From assembly GCA_001898505.1 (NCBI GenBank), contig MKTZ01000008.1:310001-374000 (forward strand): a DNA stretch of 64,000 nucleotides, written 5' to 3'. This DNA comes from Sphingobacteriales bacterium 50-39 (GTDB taxonomy: Bacteria; Bacteroidota; Bacteroidia; Chitinophagales; Chitinophagaceae). Positions 51,651-60,513 of this stretch are shown here, piece after piece. The notes under the pieces are model-generated. The model searched no databases. It was not told the DNA's origin and worked only from the letters and a program-made list of their open reading frames with translations. The position numbers were made by a program, and so were the translations under genes. Every line of letters starts with the position of its first letter. The stretch's first letter is position 1.

Positions 51651-53132
51651 ATGTTGATTCCGACACACTTCCTAATTATTGCTGTTGAAGAATATAATAA
51701 CCCTGAAGACTTTCCGAACGTGGATTATGCCTTAAAGGATGCAAAGGAAATTAAGGAGGCATTCATTACTCTCGGATATGAGGAGGATTCGTTCATTGTT
51801 TTACTTAATAACCACGCTACGAAAGTAACAATTGAAAGAGAAATAAAGAAAATCGTAAACCAAGCCGATGAAAGTGAGAGAATTGTTATCTACTTTTCTG
51901 GACATGGTCTTCGTGGAGGAGGTCATAACTTTTTGGCTTCAGTAGACGCGAGCCACGAAGACCCTGACCGCACCTGCGTAAAGCTGGGCGATATATTAGG
52001 AACTCTTGAACGTGCCAATTGTCAACGCAATCTTCTGTTTCTTGACTGTTGCCACAGTGGATTTGTACCAAGTGAAGGAATACGATCCTCGGTCGGTCGT
52101 TTTTCAAGTGATGAGCTCCTTTATGAATTAAAAGACGCTACATATTGTGCCGGATTCGCCTCCTGTCAGGGAAGCGAAAACTCGATATCAAGTAAAAAGA
52201 TTCAAAATGGCGTATGGTCCCATTTCTTGATCAAAGCTCTTACCGGCCAGGCCGGTGACATATATGAAAATGGAGTTCTGACCAGTGCCAATCTTCAAAA
52301 ATATCTCAAGAATGAAACACTCCAGTTTATTAAAAAGCATAAATCGGGTGGGAAATCACAACGACCAATTCAATTTGGATCACAGTCGGAGGTCTTTGCG
52401 GTTGAGAGCTTAGTAGATTTCTTTAAGAAGGAAGCTGCTCGTCGGAGTGCAGAAACAATAAATATCCGTGGGGTGGAAATGTATGACACAGAAAGAGGTG
52501 GAGTAAAAGATTTGCCGATGTTTAACAAAAAAAAGGGGCACTTCATCCCTGATAGCGTAAGTGATAGAGCCGATGCATTTATAAAAGAGGCATCTGGCGA
52601 TACTGTAAGTGATGAAATTTCCGAAATCGTAGAGGAACTACAGGATAAAATGGATTACGTTCTTGCTGATCTCGATTACAAGATTGATCCAGGGTTCGGT
52701 TATGTCGAAACTCCTGATTTCATTTACAGTGTACTTATTTATCAGTCAAAAGTTAGCCCAGATAAATATGTACTCAAGAGATCTATCGAAGGTATTGTCG
52801 ATGGTCAAATTGTGATGAACGAACAATTTAATTCGGTGTTCGAACAGAAATTTAGGAAATTGAGTTTCAAGTTTAATAAGGAGCTAGATGTCAAGGATTT
52901 TATCACGAAACATGAAAGAGCCGCAAGAAAGGCGGGTATCAAATTTAAATATGCTATCGGATACTTGGAGGATTTTCGAATAGTGTTCCCTGATACAGTG
53001 AATGAAATCATAGTTAAATCTGACTCGATTGAGATTTCGGCCCCTAGCGCGTTGTCTCCGAAAGACCTGCTTAACGAGTTTAAGGATACTAAAGAATTGT
53101 TATTAAGTGCAAACTTCAAATTGCTTGATTAA
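51651..53132 (+). CDS. Caspase-like (metacaspase/C14) cysteine protease
   Basis: A 493-residue cytoplasmic protease. The N-terminal 240 residues form a caspase-fold peptidase. The catalytic dyad is His85 in IVIYFSGHGLRGGG and Cys134 in LLFLDCCHSGF, both in the usual spacing. The rest of the fold agrees with this: FLIIAVEEYNNPEDFPNVDYALKDAKEI at the start, and FASCQGSENSI after the Cys. Residues 250-493 form a charged C-terminal part that I do not recognise, including KLSFKFNKELDVKDFI. Bacterial caspase-like proteins often act as death effectors in phage defence. The next gene follows 86 bp downstream in the same direction. Codons are AT-richer than in the chromosomal part. Confidence 0.85.
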   Translation: MLIPTHFLIIAVEEYNNPEDFPNVDYALKDAKEIKEAFITLGYEEDSFIVLLNNHATKVTIEREIKKIVNQADESERIVIYFSGHGLRGGGHNFLASVDASHEDPDRTCVKLGDILGTLERANCQRNLLFLDCCHSGFVPSEGIRSSVGRFSSDELLYELKDATYCAGFASCQGSENSISSKKIQNGVWSHFLIKALTGQAGDIYENGVLTSANLQKYLKNETLQFIKKHKSGGKSQRPIQFGSQSEVFAVESLVDFFKKEAARRSAETINIRGVEMYDTERGGVKDLPMFNKKKGHFIPDSVSDRADAFIKEASGDTVSDEISEIVEELQDKMDYVLADLDYKIDPGFGYVETPDFIYSVLIYQSKVSPDKYVLKRSIEGIVDGQIVMNEQFNSVFEQKFRKLSFKFNKELDVKDFITKHERAARKAGIKFKYAIGYLEDFRIVFPDTVNEIIVKSDSIEISAPSALSPKDLLNEFKDTKELLLSANFKLLD

Positions 53133-53218
53133 TAGCGATGCGATTATGTTACCACAAGAAAAGCGCATACGCTATCCTCTAGGAACGCTCGAATTTAAGA
53201 ATCCAGAAAGCCTAAAAC

Positions 53219-54238
53219 GTGGATAAACAGTCTCCAGATAAAAAGATTTTATCGATACTTGATAAGGAAGGGCTCGGAATATTTAGAAATATTGCTCCTG
53301 ACCTGATAGAGATTTGGCCTGAGCCGGATTTTCCCCAAGACTATCCAGACTATGTTGCACAAGTTCAATCATTCGTCAAGCGATTGGTGAAAGATCAGCT
53401 AATCGAGGTTGACCTTACACGTTCATTTGGGTTCTACAGAAAATTTGGTCAGTGGCATGATGATTTTCACAACGGGTTTAGACTTATAAACAATCCGTTG
53501 TATGCTCACATTACTAAAACCGGCCACGATTTCTTAGTCGGCATACAAGAAAATGGCAATAGCTCTATAGTAATAACAGGAGATAGCAATCAGATTATTC
53601 AACACTCTCCATCCGCCAAAAATTCTAAAACGCCTACTAAGCGAGAAAAGAAGAGCCTGGGAAGTACCATAAAAAAATGGGTTGGCATTGGAATTAGTAT
53701 TTGTACGCTTGTAGGGATGATTTGGAAGGGAGGAGAATATCTAGGCAAGAAAAAGCAGCAAAAATCACCTTCAAAGGTTGCGGATTCGCTTACTAGAGGA
53801 AATTTTCGCTCAGATACTAACCATATTCAACCCACACACATGATCGAGGCACAGAAGAAAAAATCAGCTTCAATAATCGTTCGAGGTAACAACAATATTA
53901 CGCAGGGCGGTAATCACAACTCCCTGACTGTCATCAATCCGACACAAAATAACTACATTACTACCGGATTCGCTCTTTCAGCCGATAGCTTAAATACGAT
54001 TCTCAGACTGGTAGAAAATGCCTGTCCAATTGATATGGAGGGGACTCACAACGTAATTCTAGCATTTGGCCATGCGAGTAATGGTCAACGTGTGTTTCAA
54101 CAAATTGAAACTCTCCTTTCTTCAAAGGGATACCATGTTTTGCATGGAGGTCCTGTTTTGGATACTTACTTTGGTGTTAAGTTTTTAGATCCGACTCCTC
54201 CGGATTGTGTGTGGATCGTTGTTGGGATTTTCAGCTAA
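53219..54238 (+). CDS. Winged-helix and transmembrane protein linked to the caspase gene
   Basis: A 339-residue protein that starts with GTG at 53219; a stop codon two codons upstream leaves no other start. The N-terminal 110 residues look like a winged helix (ILSILDKEG..., VQSFVKRLVKDQLIEVDL, AHITKTGHDFL). One membrane segment lies at about 153-170 (WVGIGISICTLVGMIWKG) with basic flanks. Two Asn/Gly-rich strands (VITGDSNQIIQHS at 118-130 and IIVRGNNNITQGGNHNSL at 219-236) resemble beta-helix turns seen in effector-linked proteins. The last 70 residues form a small alpha/beta domain (HNVILAFGHASNGQRVFQQIETLL). It is probably a membrane sensor or adaptor for the protease, which is inference. 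Confidence 0.7.
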   Translation: MDKQSPDKKILSILDKEGLGIFRNIAPDLIEIWPEPDFPQDYPDYVAQVQSFVKRLVKDQLIEVDLTRSFGFYRKFGQWHDDFHNGFRLINNPLYAHITKTGHDFLVGIQENGNSSIVITGDSNQIIQHSPSAKNSKTPTKREKKSLGSTIKKWVGIGISICTLVGMIWKGGEYLGKKKQQKSPSKVADSLTRGNFRSDTNHIQPTHMIEAQKKKSASIIVRGNNNITQGGNHNSLTVINPTQNNYITTGFALSADSLNTILRLVENACPIDMEGTHNVILAFGHASNGQRVFQQIETLLSSKGYHVLHGGPVLDTYFGVKFLDPTPPDCVWIVVGIFS

Positions 54239-54239
54239 T

Positions 54240-54404
54240 TTATTTGTTGAGGCTTCGTAATAGCAGCGAAATAGAAAACGCAGCCAAAAGTATATAAAGG
54301 ATGAATGCGACTCCATAGTGTCTTCTCCTAGCGGCCCACCTTGCAGCGACAAAAATGAGTATTAAAAGAATGATCGGTAAAATTCGCATGAAGCCAGTAG
54401 ACAT
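54240..54404 (-). CDS. Small two-helix membrane protein, 54 residues
   Basis: ATG 54404 to TAA 54240. The protein has two clear membrane helices (about 7-21, RILPIILLILIFVAA; and about 32-48, VAFILYILLAAFSISLL) joined by the very basic turn ARWAARRRHYG. It lies 89 bp downstream of the GHKL ATPase gene on the same strand and ends 1 bp from the stop of the convergent caspase-linked gene. I do not recognise a family. Its hairpin layout resembles toxin or holin-like small membrane proteins, so it could be the effector of the ATPase system. Its small size is why it is easily missed. Confidence 0.6.
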   Translation of the reverse strand: MSTGFMRILPIILLILIFVAARWAARRRHYGVAFILYILLAAFSISLLLRSLNK

Positions 54405-54493
54405 AATTATATTTTTTGGCTGGAGCCATATCTTGCAATAAGAAACAACATTTTGCTTTCAGCTTTCAGTCCAGATATTCACTGTAATACACT

Positions 54494-57064
54494 TCAAATT
54501 TCCTCGATACACTTTATTATTCCTGATTTTAAGGCATCAGGCACCGATCCAATCTGTCGTTTCAGCTCGTTTATTATTTGGTCCGGAGGAGCCAATAAGA
54601 AGATTCTATCATTATCTTGGGGGTCTACCGAAATCACTCGCGGGGCAATCATTGATAGGCTTTTTACTACCTGGATGATATGGCTTTTTAGGGGCCATGA
54701 CACATCATTTGTAATGTGTTGATAGTTATGAGCAACCACACTCGCACTTAAAATGTCCAGACTACCACCACGCCTTGCAACCGCCATAGCCTTTATTAAG
54801 GTAGATAACTGAATTTGTTTATGAAGCTTTAGGGTGCTTTCCATGTCCGATACCCATTGGTCAACATCCTCAGGACGGTGGTATTGAAACACATGTTTCA
54901 GGTCCACTAAATTAATCGGGCCATAATTGAGTGTGAGGGAAACGAGTCTTCCTAGCGCATTCGTCGTTATGGGAGTGACTTGGCTGGCTTCAGCTTCAAT
55001 ACTCAAGGCTCCATGTTGAAAGTCAGGCGCTACAACCAGGGAGTAATCTGCACCATGTTGCTTACGATGACGAGCAAGCCCCGAAATGCGGACATTGCCC
55101 GTTGACACCCGTTTTTTTTGTGTGGATTTTGCATCATATGTAAACCGATATCCCCTTTCCTCCCCTTCTTTTTGAGGAGATAAAAAAGCTTCCGCAATTC
55201 CTTCTGGCTGGCCGGATTGTGCTAGACGCTCAACACTGAACCCCAAGTATAACAAAGCGTCTCCTGTAATTTCTTCGAGTGGCTTTGCTTGATCCTTCCA
55301 TTCTTCCAGCAGATTAATAATCTGAATAGGAGAGTTCCTCCGCAATTGCGCGACACTTCTTTGCGATATGTCCCGATACGTTGCCATATCCTTTATTAGT
55401 TTTGGATCAACGCCGTTAGCATAGAGATAACTGTCGATAAGAACGTTAACTACTACCATATCTTCCAGCACTGCCCGTTGCTCAATGGTGCCTGAATGTT
55501 CGAGTACAAAAGGGTGGTTTTTATTGATAATTATTTTTCGCTTGTTTAGGTCGTAACTGCTAATTGGCTGGCTTGGTTCAGCCGCCGCCATTTCAAGCCC
55601 CTCGATAGCATTGTACCGGCCTTCTTCGGTATCCTCAAGCCATTGCGAAATCCTTTGCAAATCGATCGCTCCTGGATCTCCCACAAAGACCGGCAAAGAA
55701 GTAATATCATCAATGGATGCCTTCATCTGTGCGCCAAGGTTACTCAATGGAAGAGCATTCAGAGACCCTTTTCGTGTTTTTGACGACGATGCCATAAGCG
55801 TATTCTGTGCATTTTCATCAAGTTGCCGAGCAAAATTAAATGCTCGGTGCAGGAATGCCTTTAGAAGGCGGAGGGGATTTGATTCCGTCAGTGTATCGCG
55901 CTGAATTGTCATGATGGCATCCAAGCTATCAACGCGAACGGTAGCCCTGAACTTAAAATAAGTGCCTTGCCCTGATGATCCTACAGAAAATTGACCTGCG
56001 CCATTAGTATTGATTACACGTCCGAGCACATTCACAAAGCAACCATTGCTCGATTCCATGTTGTTGCTTTTGCCGCCGGCGATGCTTTCTGCATATAAGG
56101 TTACAGTACCTGTAACCTCGCCAAGTCCGGGTATGACAACTCTTGGATATGGATTGCTATCCCGTTTAAAAGAAATGAGTTCCCCTTTCTCGACCTCAAA
56201 TTCGGTAAACGGTAACTCGGGGCCTACAGCCCATTGATCTGTTATTGGCACATCGGATTTTGATGGAATTATTTGTAGATCGTTGTATTTTATCTTCATT
56301 GATGAACCAAGGGGAAGGGCTGTGCTTAGCATCCACCGAGTTCGCCCCACTTCAATATTTCTTCCCTGTTCCTTCAATGATGTCAGCAAAGCTAACGTCC
56401 ACGTATTTTCCGACTTCGTGGGGATGATCTCCTCGCCGCCGTATTCATTGAAATACTCTTCTGTTGGTTGAATATCTGGAATATCGGTTTTTATTAAGTC
56501 AAAAATCTGCTGACCACCGTCATATTGAAACAAAACAGTCGCCAAATCCGCATCACTTATGACTCGGACAGATAGCTCTAAGCTGCTTTCGCGGCGGTTG
56601 AAATCGCTGTCGATTTTCCGGTAGTCCATCGTAACTGCCCTAATAACTCCGTCTTTCGCTTTGCAGACATATGTAAGCTCGTTGCATAATAAGTAAGTTG
56701 CCAACTTCCCTATTCCAAACTTCCCTATTTTCTTTCGACCGCCAACCTGTTCTCTTCTTTTAGAAGAGTTCGCGATTGACCATAATTGCTCAAAGCCTTC
56801 AATATTCATGGATGATCCGTCATCCAGGATGGCTATTGCTGCCTTTGGACCGTGTAAATTCTGTGGTATTTGAACGTAAACGTTGTTTGCGTCAGCATCC
56901 CATGAATTCGTTACAAGCTCTTCAAACGCTTTATTGGGAGAAGAATACAGGTGTTGACTGACTAGAGCAAAAAAGCTTGGATCAAACGTCGCTCTTATTT
57001 CTTGGACAAACGTGCCAGCCGCGGCGATTGGAGTGCATGTTTTTATATTATTTGGTTGCTGCAT
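54494..57064 (-). CDS. GHKL (Hsp90/MORC-like) ATPase with C-terminal PD-(D/E)XK nuclease-like domain
   Basis: An 856-residue protein. The N-terminal GHKL fold has its N box in FEELVTNSWDADAN (Asn53, Asp56), the G1 box as ILDDGSS (Asp81/82) and the G2 box GKFGIGK (114-120). A second S5-like transducer region extends to about 420 (RDTLTESNPLRLLKAFLHRAF). From about 605 to 690 the pattern LYLGFSVERLAQSGQPEGIAEAFL...YRFTYDAKST...HGADYSLVVAPDF matches restriction-endonuclease-like folds, with Glu621, Asp644 and Lys646 as candidate active-site residues. Such a fusion could sense foreign DNA or a protein state and cut nucleic acid. An inverted repeat lies at the start codon, and the 54-residue membrane protein follows. 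Confidence 0.75.
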   Translation of the reverse strand: MQQPNNIKTCTPIAAAGTFVQEIRATFDPSFFALVSQHLYSSPNKAFEELVTNSWDADANNVYVQIPQNLHGPKAAIAILDDGSSMNIEGFEQLWSIANSSKRREQVGGRKKIGKFGIGKLATYLLCNELTYVCKAKDGVIRAVTMDYRKIDSDFNRRESSLELSVRVISDADLATVLFQYDGGQQIFDLIKTDIPDIQPTEEYFNEYGGEEIIPTKSENTWTLALLTSLKEQGRNIEVGRTRWMLSTALPLGSSMKIKYNDLQIIPSKSDVPITDQWAVGPELPFTEFEVEKGELISFKRDSNPYPRVVIPGLGEVTGTVTLYAESIAGGKSNNMESSNGCFVNVLGRVINTNGAGQFSVGSSGQGTYFKFRATVRVDSLDAIMTIQRDTLTESNPLRLLKAFLHRAFNFARQLDENAQNTLMASSSKTRKGSLNALPLSNLGAQMKASIDDITSLPVFVGDPGAIDLQRISQWLEDTEEGRYNAIEGLEMAAAEPSQPISSYDLNKRKIIINKNHPFVLEHSGTIEQRAVLEDMVVVNVLIDSYLYANGVDPKLIKDMATYRDISQRSVAQLRRNSPIQIINLLEEWKDQAKPLEEITGDALLYLGFSVERLAQSGQPEGIAEAFLSPQKEGEERGYRFTYDAKSTQKKRVSTGNVRISGLARHRKQHGADYSLVVAPDFQHGALSIEAEASQVTPITTNALGRLVSLTLNYGPINLVDLKHVFQYHRPEDVDQWVSDMESTLKLHKQIQLSTLIKAMAVARRGGSLDILSASVVAHNYQHITNDVSWPLKSHIIQVVKSLSMIAPRVISVDPQDNDRIFLLAPPDQIINELKRQIGSVPDALKSGIIKCIEEI

Positions 57065-57095
57065 ATTGAGGATGGATTAGTCTCATTCCCTCAAT
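57065..57095. promoter_or_regulatory. Inverted repeat at the GHKL gene start
   Basis: ATTGAGG (57065-57071) and CCTCAAT (57089-57095) are inverted across 17 bp and abut the ATG. The hairpin would hide the ribosome site, so it could be a translational or repressor control element. The rest of the 57096-57311 gap is AT-rich with no gene I can support. Confidence 0.5.
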
Positions 57096-57311
57096 ATAAC
57101 AAATAATACCCTGATTTTCAGAGCACTAAGTTGATAACCTAGATTAGAAGTTTCTTAACTGATTGAAAATCAATTTGCATCTAATTTCGAATTGGACTAT
57201 CAGCAAGAACATTTTAGCAGGTAATTACAGGTGTTTCAGCGCTGATCTTGCGGTAATGAAGACTATCAGAAGATAAAACTTTAACAACGTGCTTTTCAAC
57301 AAGTAAATGTG

Positions 57312-57875
57312 CTATTTGTCCCATGCAATTTTTATGTTATGTACCTGATAACCTTGATCGCCGGTCCACACATGATTCAGGCTAAGAATACACCTTACAT
57401 GGATTTCTTTAATATACTGAGTTGATTTGTCCACCTTTCCGATACTTATCCTTAACGGGAGTTGATGGCCATTAGCAAGGGTATCTTTTAGGTATGTCAC
57501 GGTCTGCATTCTCTTGCCGCCCAGTTGAACGCTTTGCACTTTTTTATACCCTTTGTTTATCGGGCTGGTTTCTATCAATCCCTCGTTGGTAAAGACCTTG
57601 TATTTATTCCCCTTGTCGTCTGTGACTCCGAAATCATTAAAAGTTCCAAGACTGAGGTAAATATCCGCCAGCTTAGGGATATTGTTCTGAAATGTCATCA
57701 CAATTTCGACCATGCCAGTTGAGTTACCCTTTGCAACAACATCTTTTACTGGAAGAGACTCAAAAGGAGATGACACCTTAATGGCCGTGCTATCCTGGGC
57801 GAAGCAGCTAAATTGCCTAAGAACCGTGACGCCTATAATAAAGGCCGCCCGAAAGATCCGAACCGTTATATTCAT
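57312..57875 (-). CDS. Exported protein of unknown function
   Basis: A 187-residue protein starting at ATG 57875 (MNITVRIFRAAFIIGVTVLRQFSCFAQ). The signal peptide ends near FAQD. An in-frame upstream start would give 213 residues but hides the signal, so I reject it. The mature part is beta-rich (VAKGNSTGMVEIVMTFQNNIPKLADIYLSLGTFNDFGVTDDKGNKYKVFTNEG), an Ig-like sandwich similar to DUF4352-type exported proteins. It stands alone on the element, between the ATPase and mobilization blocks. A role in entry exclusion or surface change would suit a mobile element, but nothing proves it. Confidence 0.65.
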   Translation of the reverse strand: MNITVRIFRAAFIIGVTVLRQFSCFAQDSTAIKVSSPFESLPVKDVVAKGNSTGMVEIVMTFQNNIPKLADIYLSLGTFNDFGVTDDKGNKYKVFTNEGLIETSPINKGYKKVQSVQLGGKRMQTVTYLKDTLANGHQLPLRISIGKVDKSTQYIKEIHVRCILSLNHVWTGDQGYQVHNIKIAWDK

Positions 57876-58007
57876 AGTATAAAGTTTTACCGTTCCAATC
57901 AGTAATTTACTAAATATCCTATGGCCGGAAAAATGAGAACCCGTTCCGGTCAAGGTCAGGAATCCAGGGGAGCTTAATCCGCCGCCTTATGAAGGGGGCA
58001 AGGGAGG

Positions 58008-58283
58008 CTATTTCTTCCGTTTCTTCTTGTCATTCTCATGTTGGGCGTCTGCCAGGTCAATTAATACCTTTCCTGCGACACCAATGAGTTCAGCCAATCT
58101 ATATAACTCGCGGAAGCGAAAATCTTCCACTTTTTCAATAAGACCTGTAAGCCGCTCTACACTAACACCTAAATCTTTGGCCACCACAGTCACTGGCAAG
58201 GGTTCAAATACATCCCGCAATTCCTTACAATCGCCAGAATCAATTAAACGCTTTGCAATTCTGTAGCTTTTGTGCCTTTCCAT
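58008..58283 (-). CDS. Small helix-turn-helix regulator of the element
   Basis: A 91-residue basic protein starting at ATG 58283 (MERHKSYRIAKRLIDSGDC). An XRE/Cro-like helix-turn-helix is visible at about 30-75: PLPVTVVAKDLGVSVERLTGLIEKVEDFRFRELYRLAELIGV. The tail is very basic (HENDKKKRKK). It probably regulates mobilization or its own gene. Two 18-bp direct repeats and a perfect -7 element lie directly upstream. It is the last gene of the leftward module, after the mobC stop. Confidence 0.75.
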   Translation of the reverse strand: MERHKSYRIAKRLIDSGDCKELRDVFEPLPVTVVAKDLGVSVERLTGLIEKVEDFRFRELYRLAELIGVAGKVLIDLADAQHENDKKKRKK

Positions 58284-58318
58284 TCTTCGAAGGAACAATA
58301 AACTATTTGAACAGCTTG

Positions 58319-58326
58319 CAAATATA
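58319..58326 (-). promoter_or_regulatory. -7 promoter element of the HTH gene
   Basis: On minus this reads TATATTTG, a perfect TAnnTTTG match, 36 bp before the ATG. The direct repeats at 58343-58381 cover the region where an activator or repressor would bind. Confidence 0.6.
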
Positions 58327-58342
58327 CCTGATTTGTGTTACA

Positions 58343-58381
58343 ATATATCTAAAACAGAAATAAATATATCCAAAACAGAAA
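58343..58381 (-). repeat. Two 18-bp direct repeats upstream of the HTH gene
   Basis: ATATATCTAAAACAGAAA (58343-58360) and ATATATCCAAAACAGAAA (58364-58381) differ at one base and are spaced 21 bp apart, two turns of DNA. They sit just upstream of a perfect -7 element and are good candidates for operator sites of the HTH protein. Confidence 0.7.
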
Positions 58382-58433
58382 CATTTGTTTAATTTGCAAT
58401 TAGGAAGTCCTGGTTATGGCATTTGATTAGCTT

Positions 58434-58457
58434 ATAAGAGGTCGACGGGCCTCTTAT
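58434..58457. terminator. Stem-loop between mobC and the HTH gene
   Basis: ATAAGAGG (58434-58441) pairs with CCTCTTAT (58450-58457), followed on plus by TTTTTA. It lies 10 bp after the mobC stop, but the T-run is on the plus side, so it may act for transcription in either direction only weakly. Confidence 0.5.
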
Positions 58458-58466
58458 TTTTACCAC

Positions 58467-60467
58467 TCATTCCTCACTTTCGGGGATCGTCTTGTTTACT
58501 ATTAACTGCGCCATTTCGGGATCAGCCTGCATCTCGGTAATCAGGCCGTCCACCATATCAATAATATCCTCCTTAATAGTAAGAAAAGCATCCTCTACAT
58601 CCTCGAGAGTAATTTTGCGGATGGTAGGGATATCGACAAAAGCAGCTTCCTCCCTTTCGATAGCCTTATGATTATTCACAATCTCGCAGTGGAATGCTTT
58701 CAGGCGGATCTTCATATCAGGGTTATCCGCTACCATGCCCACGAATTCCCCCGAAGAAAGGGCCGCTATTTTACTGGCCGGCACCGCCAGGTCGAGCTGC
58801 TGGCTATGACTGGTGGAAGTGTCCTGGCTATTAACGGAAACGGATTGTTTGTTCTGCAGTATCTTTCCCATCCTGTCCGACAACTGCTTGGCGGTATCCC
58901 CTGTTACCTGGCCGCTGATGATATTACCAGGTATGTTAAAGAGTACCTCCGCCTGATCTCGCCCGTAGTCTTTCTTGAGCTGGCTGAAGTCCTGAATACC
59001 CAGGGTAGCCGCCACCAGGTTGGACCTGGCCGTAGCCAGGAGATTATCCATACCTGAAAAGTATAAGGTGGGGAACTCATCGAAGATGACACCACATTTC
59101 TGCCGACCTTTTGTATTTATAATCTTAATGAGCCGGGTCAGGTACAACGACAAGACAGCGCCATAGACATGCTGTTTCTGAGGGTTATTGCCTGCACATA
59201 CGACCTTCGGCGCTGCAGGGTTGTTTATATCGAGCGTAAATTCGTTGTCGGATAACACATAATATAGCGAAGGAGAAGACAAGGAGGCCATTGCGATCCG
59301 GGCGCTGGCGACCTGGCCTTCGAGCTGTTCCATTGCATCGTTGAGAAATGCTGAAACGAAGGGGTTAATGAGGGCCTGGATTTCCGGGTCGGTCCGCAGG
59401 ACCGAAAATAGCTTGCTGTAGTCTGTCTGAATTAATTCAATTAGGTGTGGAAGGGTGCAAAATCTGCCGCCGGCATACTTTTTCAGGAACCACATATTAG
59501 CCGTCACAAAAGTGATTGCTGATTCCACGAAAAAATCGCCCTGGCGTTTGATCCACTCGCGGTTCAAAGCCATCAATATAGTTCTGGCAGATTCAGAGGC
59601 ATCAGTCAGGTCGTGCATGGAAGCCGGGTCCAGGGGATTACAGCGGTTGGTTCTTGAGAGGTCATCGAAATTGATCACATAGAACTGAGGCGGGACCCGG
59701 TATTGATCCTGGTACTTCAGAAGGTAATTGTAGGCCAGCCTGGAAAGATCATCGAACTTGAAGTCATAAACAAACAGGCAGAACCCCTTCTGAATATGCT
59801 GCTGGATAAAATGCCGGATACAGAAGAATGTCTTTCCACTGCCAGGATTGCCTAAAATGATGCTTCCACGGAAGGGATTAACTATATTGATCCAGCCCTC
59901 CCTTATTTTGTTCTTATGAGTGTACCTGGTAGGTAGGTTAACCGAAAACTCGTTTTCCAAATACCGCTCTTCCTGCGGAAAGGACTCATTTTCCCGGTTA
60001 AAGATGTCCTCACTCAGCTTCACCTTCATGATACGAGAAAGAAGCGTCCCGCCTGTCAGGATCAGAAGGAAGCCAGTAGAAGCTGACAGCATGTACCCTT
60101 CTCCTCGCACAATCGGGTCCCAGGGTAGATACCAAACTATGGCGCTGGCAAAATATAGGGTCAGACCAATTCCTAACTGCCACAGGCAGGATTTGTAACG
60201 CACCTTCCCATCTTTACGACCCTTAACTCCTATCAGGCCGATGAGTAGGAACACCAGGACGATTAACTTCACCTTGTGGAAGGGCTGGAATAGACCTGTC
60301 TTGTCTATATTCGCCAATATCCTGTCCGAAAATTTCGAGGTCAATTGCCATTGGGCAAAAGCATCATACCCAACATAATAAAAATGCAGTAGCAATAAGA
60401 CGATGCTGATAAGCCGCGTCAGGTCAAGGACTTTCCTAAGCCCTTGCTCATTTTCTCCCGTATTCAT
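58467..60467 (-). CDS. mobC: MobC/TraG-type conjugation coupling protein
   Basis: The type IV coupling ATPase that passes relaxase-bound DNA to the secretion channel. I start at ATG 60467 because AGGAGG lies eight bases before it; a TTG six codons upstream is ignored. Four membrane segments occupy the first 145 residues, typical of Bacteroidota MobC (YWFCY-like). Walker A is GNPGSGKT (206-213), and the second ATPase motif is CGVIFDEFPTLYF. The length of 666 is usual. The C-terminus is acidic (DMVDGLITEMQADPEMAQLI). It lies 46 bp from the relaxase gene. Confidence 0.93.
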   Translation of the reverse strand: MNTGENEQGLRKVLDLTRLISIVLLLLHFYYVGYDAFAQWQLTSKFSDRILANIDKTGLFQPFHKVKLIVLVFLLIGLIGVKGRKDGKVRYKSCLWQLGIGLTLYFASAIVWYLPWDPIVRGEGYMLSASTGFLLILTGGTLLSRIMKVKLSEDIFNRENESFPQEERYLENEFSVNLPTRYTHKNKIREGWINIVNPFRGSIILGNPGSGKTFFCIRHFIQQHIQKGFCLFVYDFKFDDLSRLAYNYLLKYQDQYRVPPQFYVINFDDLSRTNRCNPLDPASMHDLTDASESARTILMALNREWIKRQGDFFVESAITFVTANMWFLKKYAGGRFCTLPHLIELIQTDYSKLFSVLRTDPEIQALINPFVSAFLNDAMEQLEGQVASARIAMASLSSPSLYYVLSDNEFTLDINNPAAPKVVCAGNNPQKQHVYGAVLSLYLTRLIKIINTKGRQKCGVIFDEFPTLYFSGMDNLLATARSNLVAATLGIQDFSQLKKDYGRDQAEVLFNIPGNIISGQVTGDTAKQLSDRMGKILQNKQSVSVNSQDTSTSHSQQLDLAVPASKIAALSSGEFVGMVADNPDMKIRLKAFHCEIVNNHKAIEREEAAFVDIPTIRKITLEDVEDAFLTIKEDIIDMVDGLITEMQADPEMAQLIVNKTIPESEE

Positions 60468-60513
60468 CACACTCCTCCTTTTCAACCCCCACTCCGGGAT
60501 TATTATTTATAGA

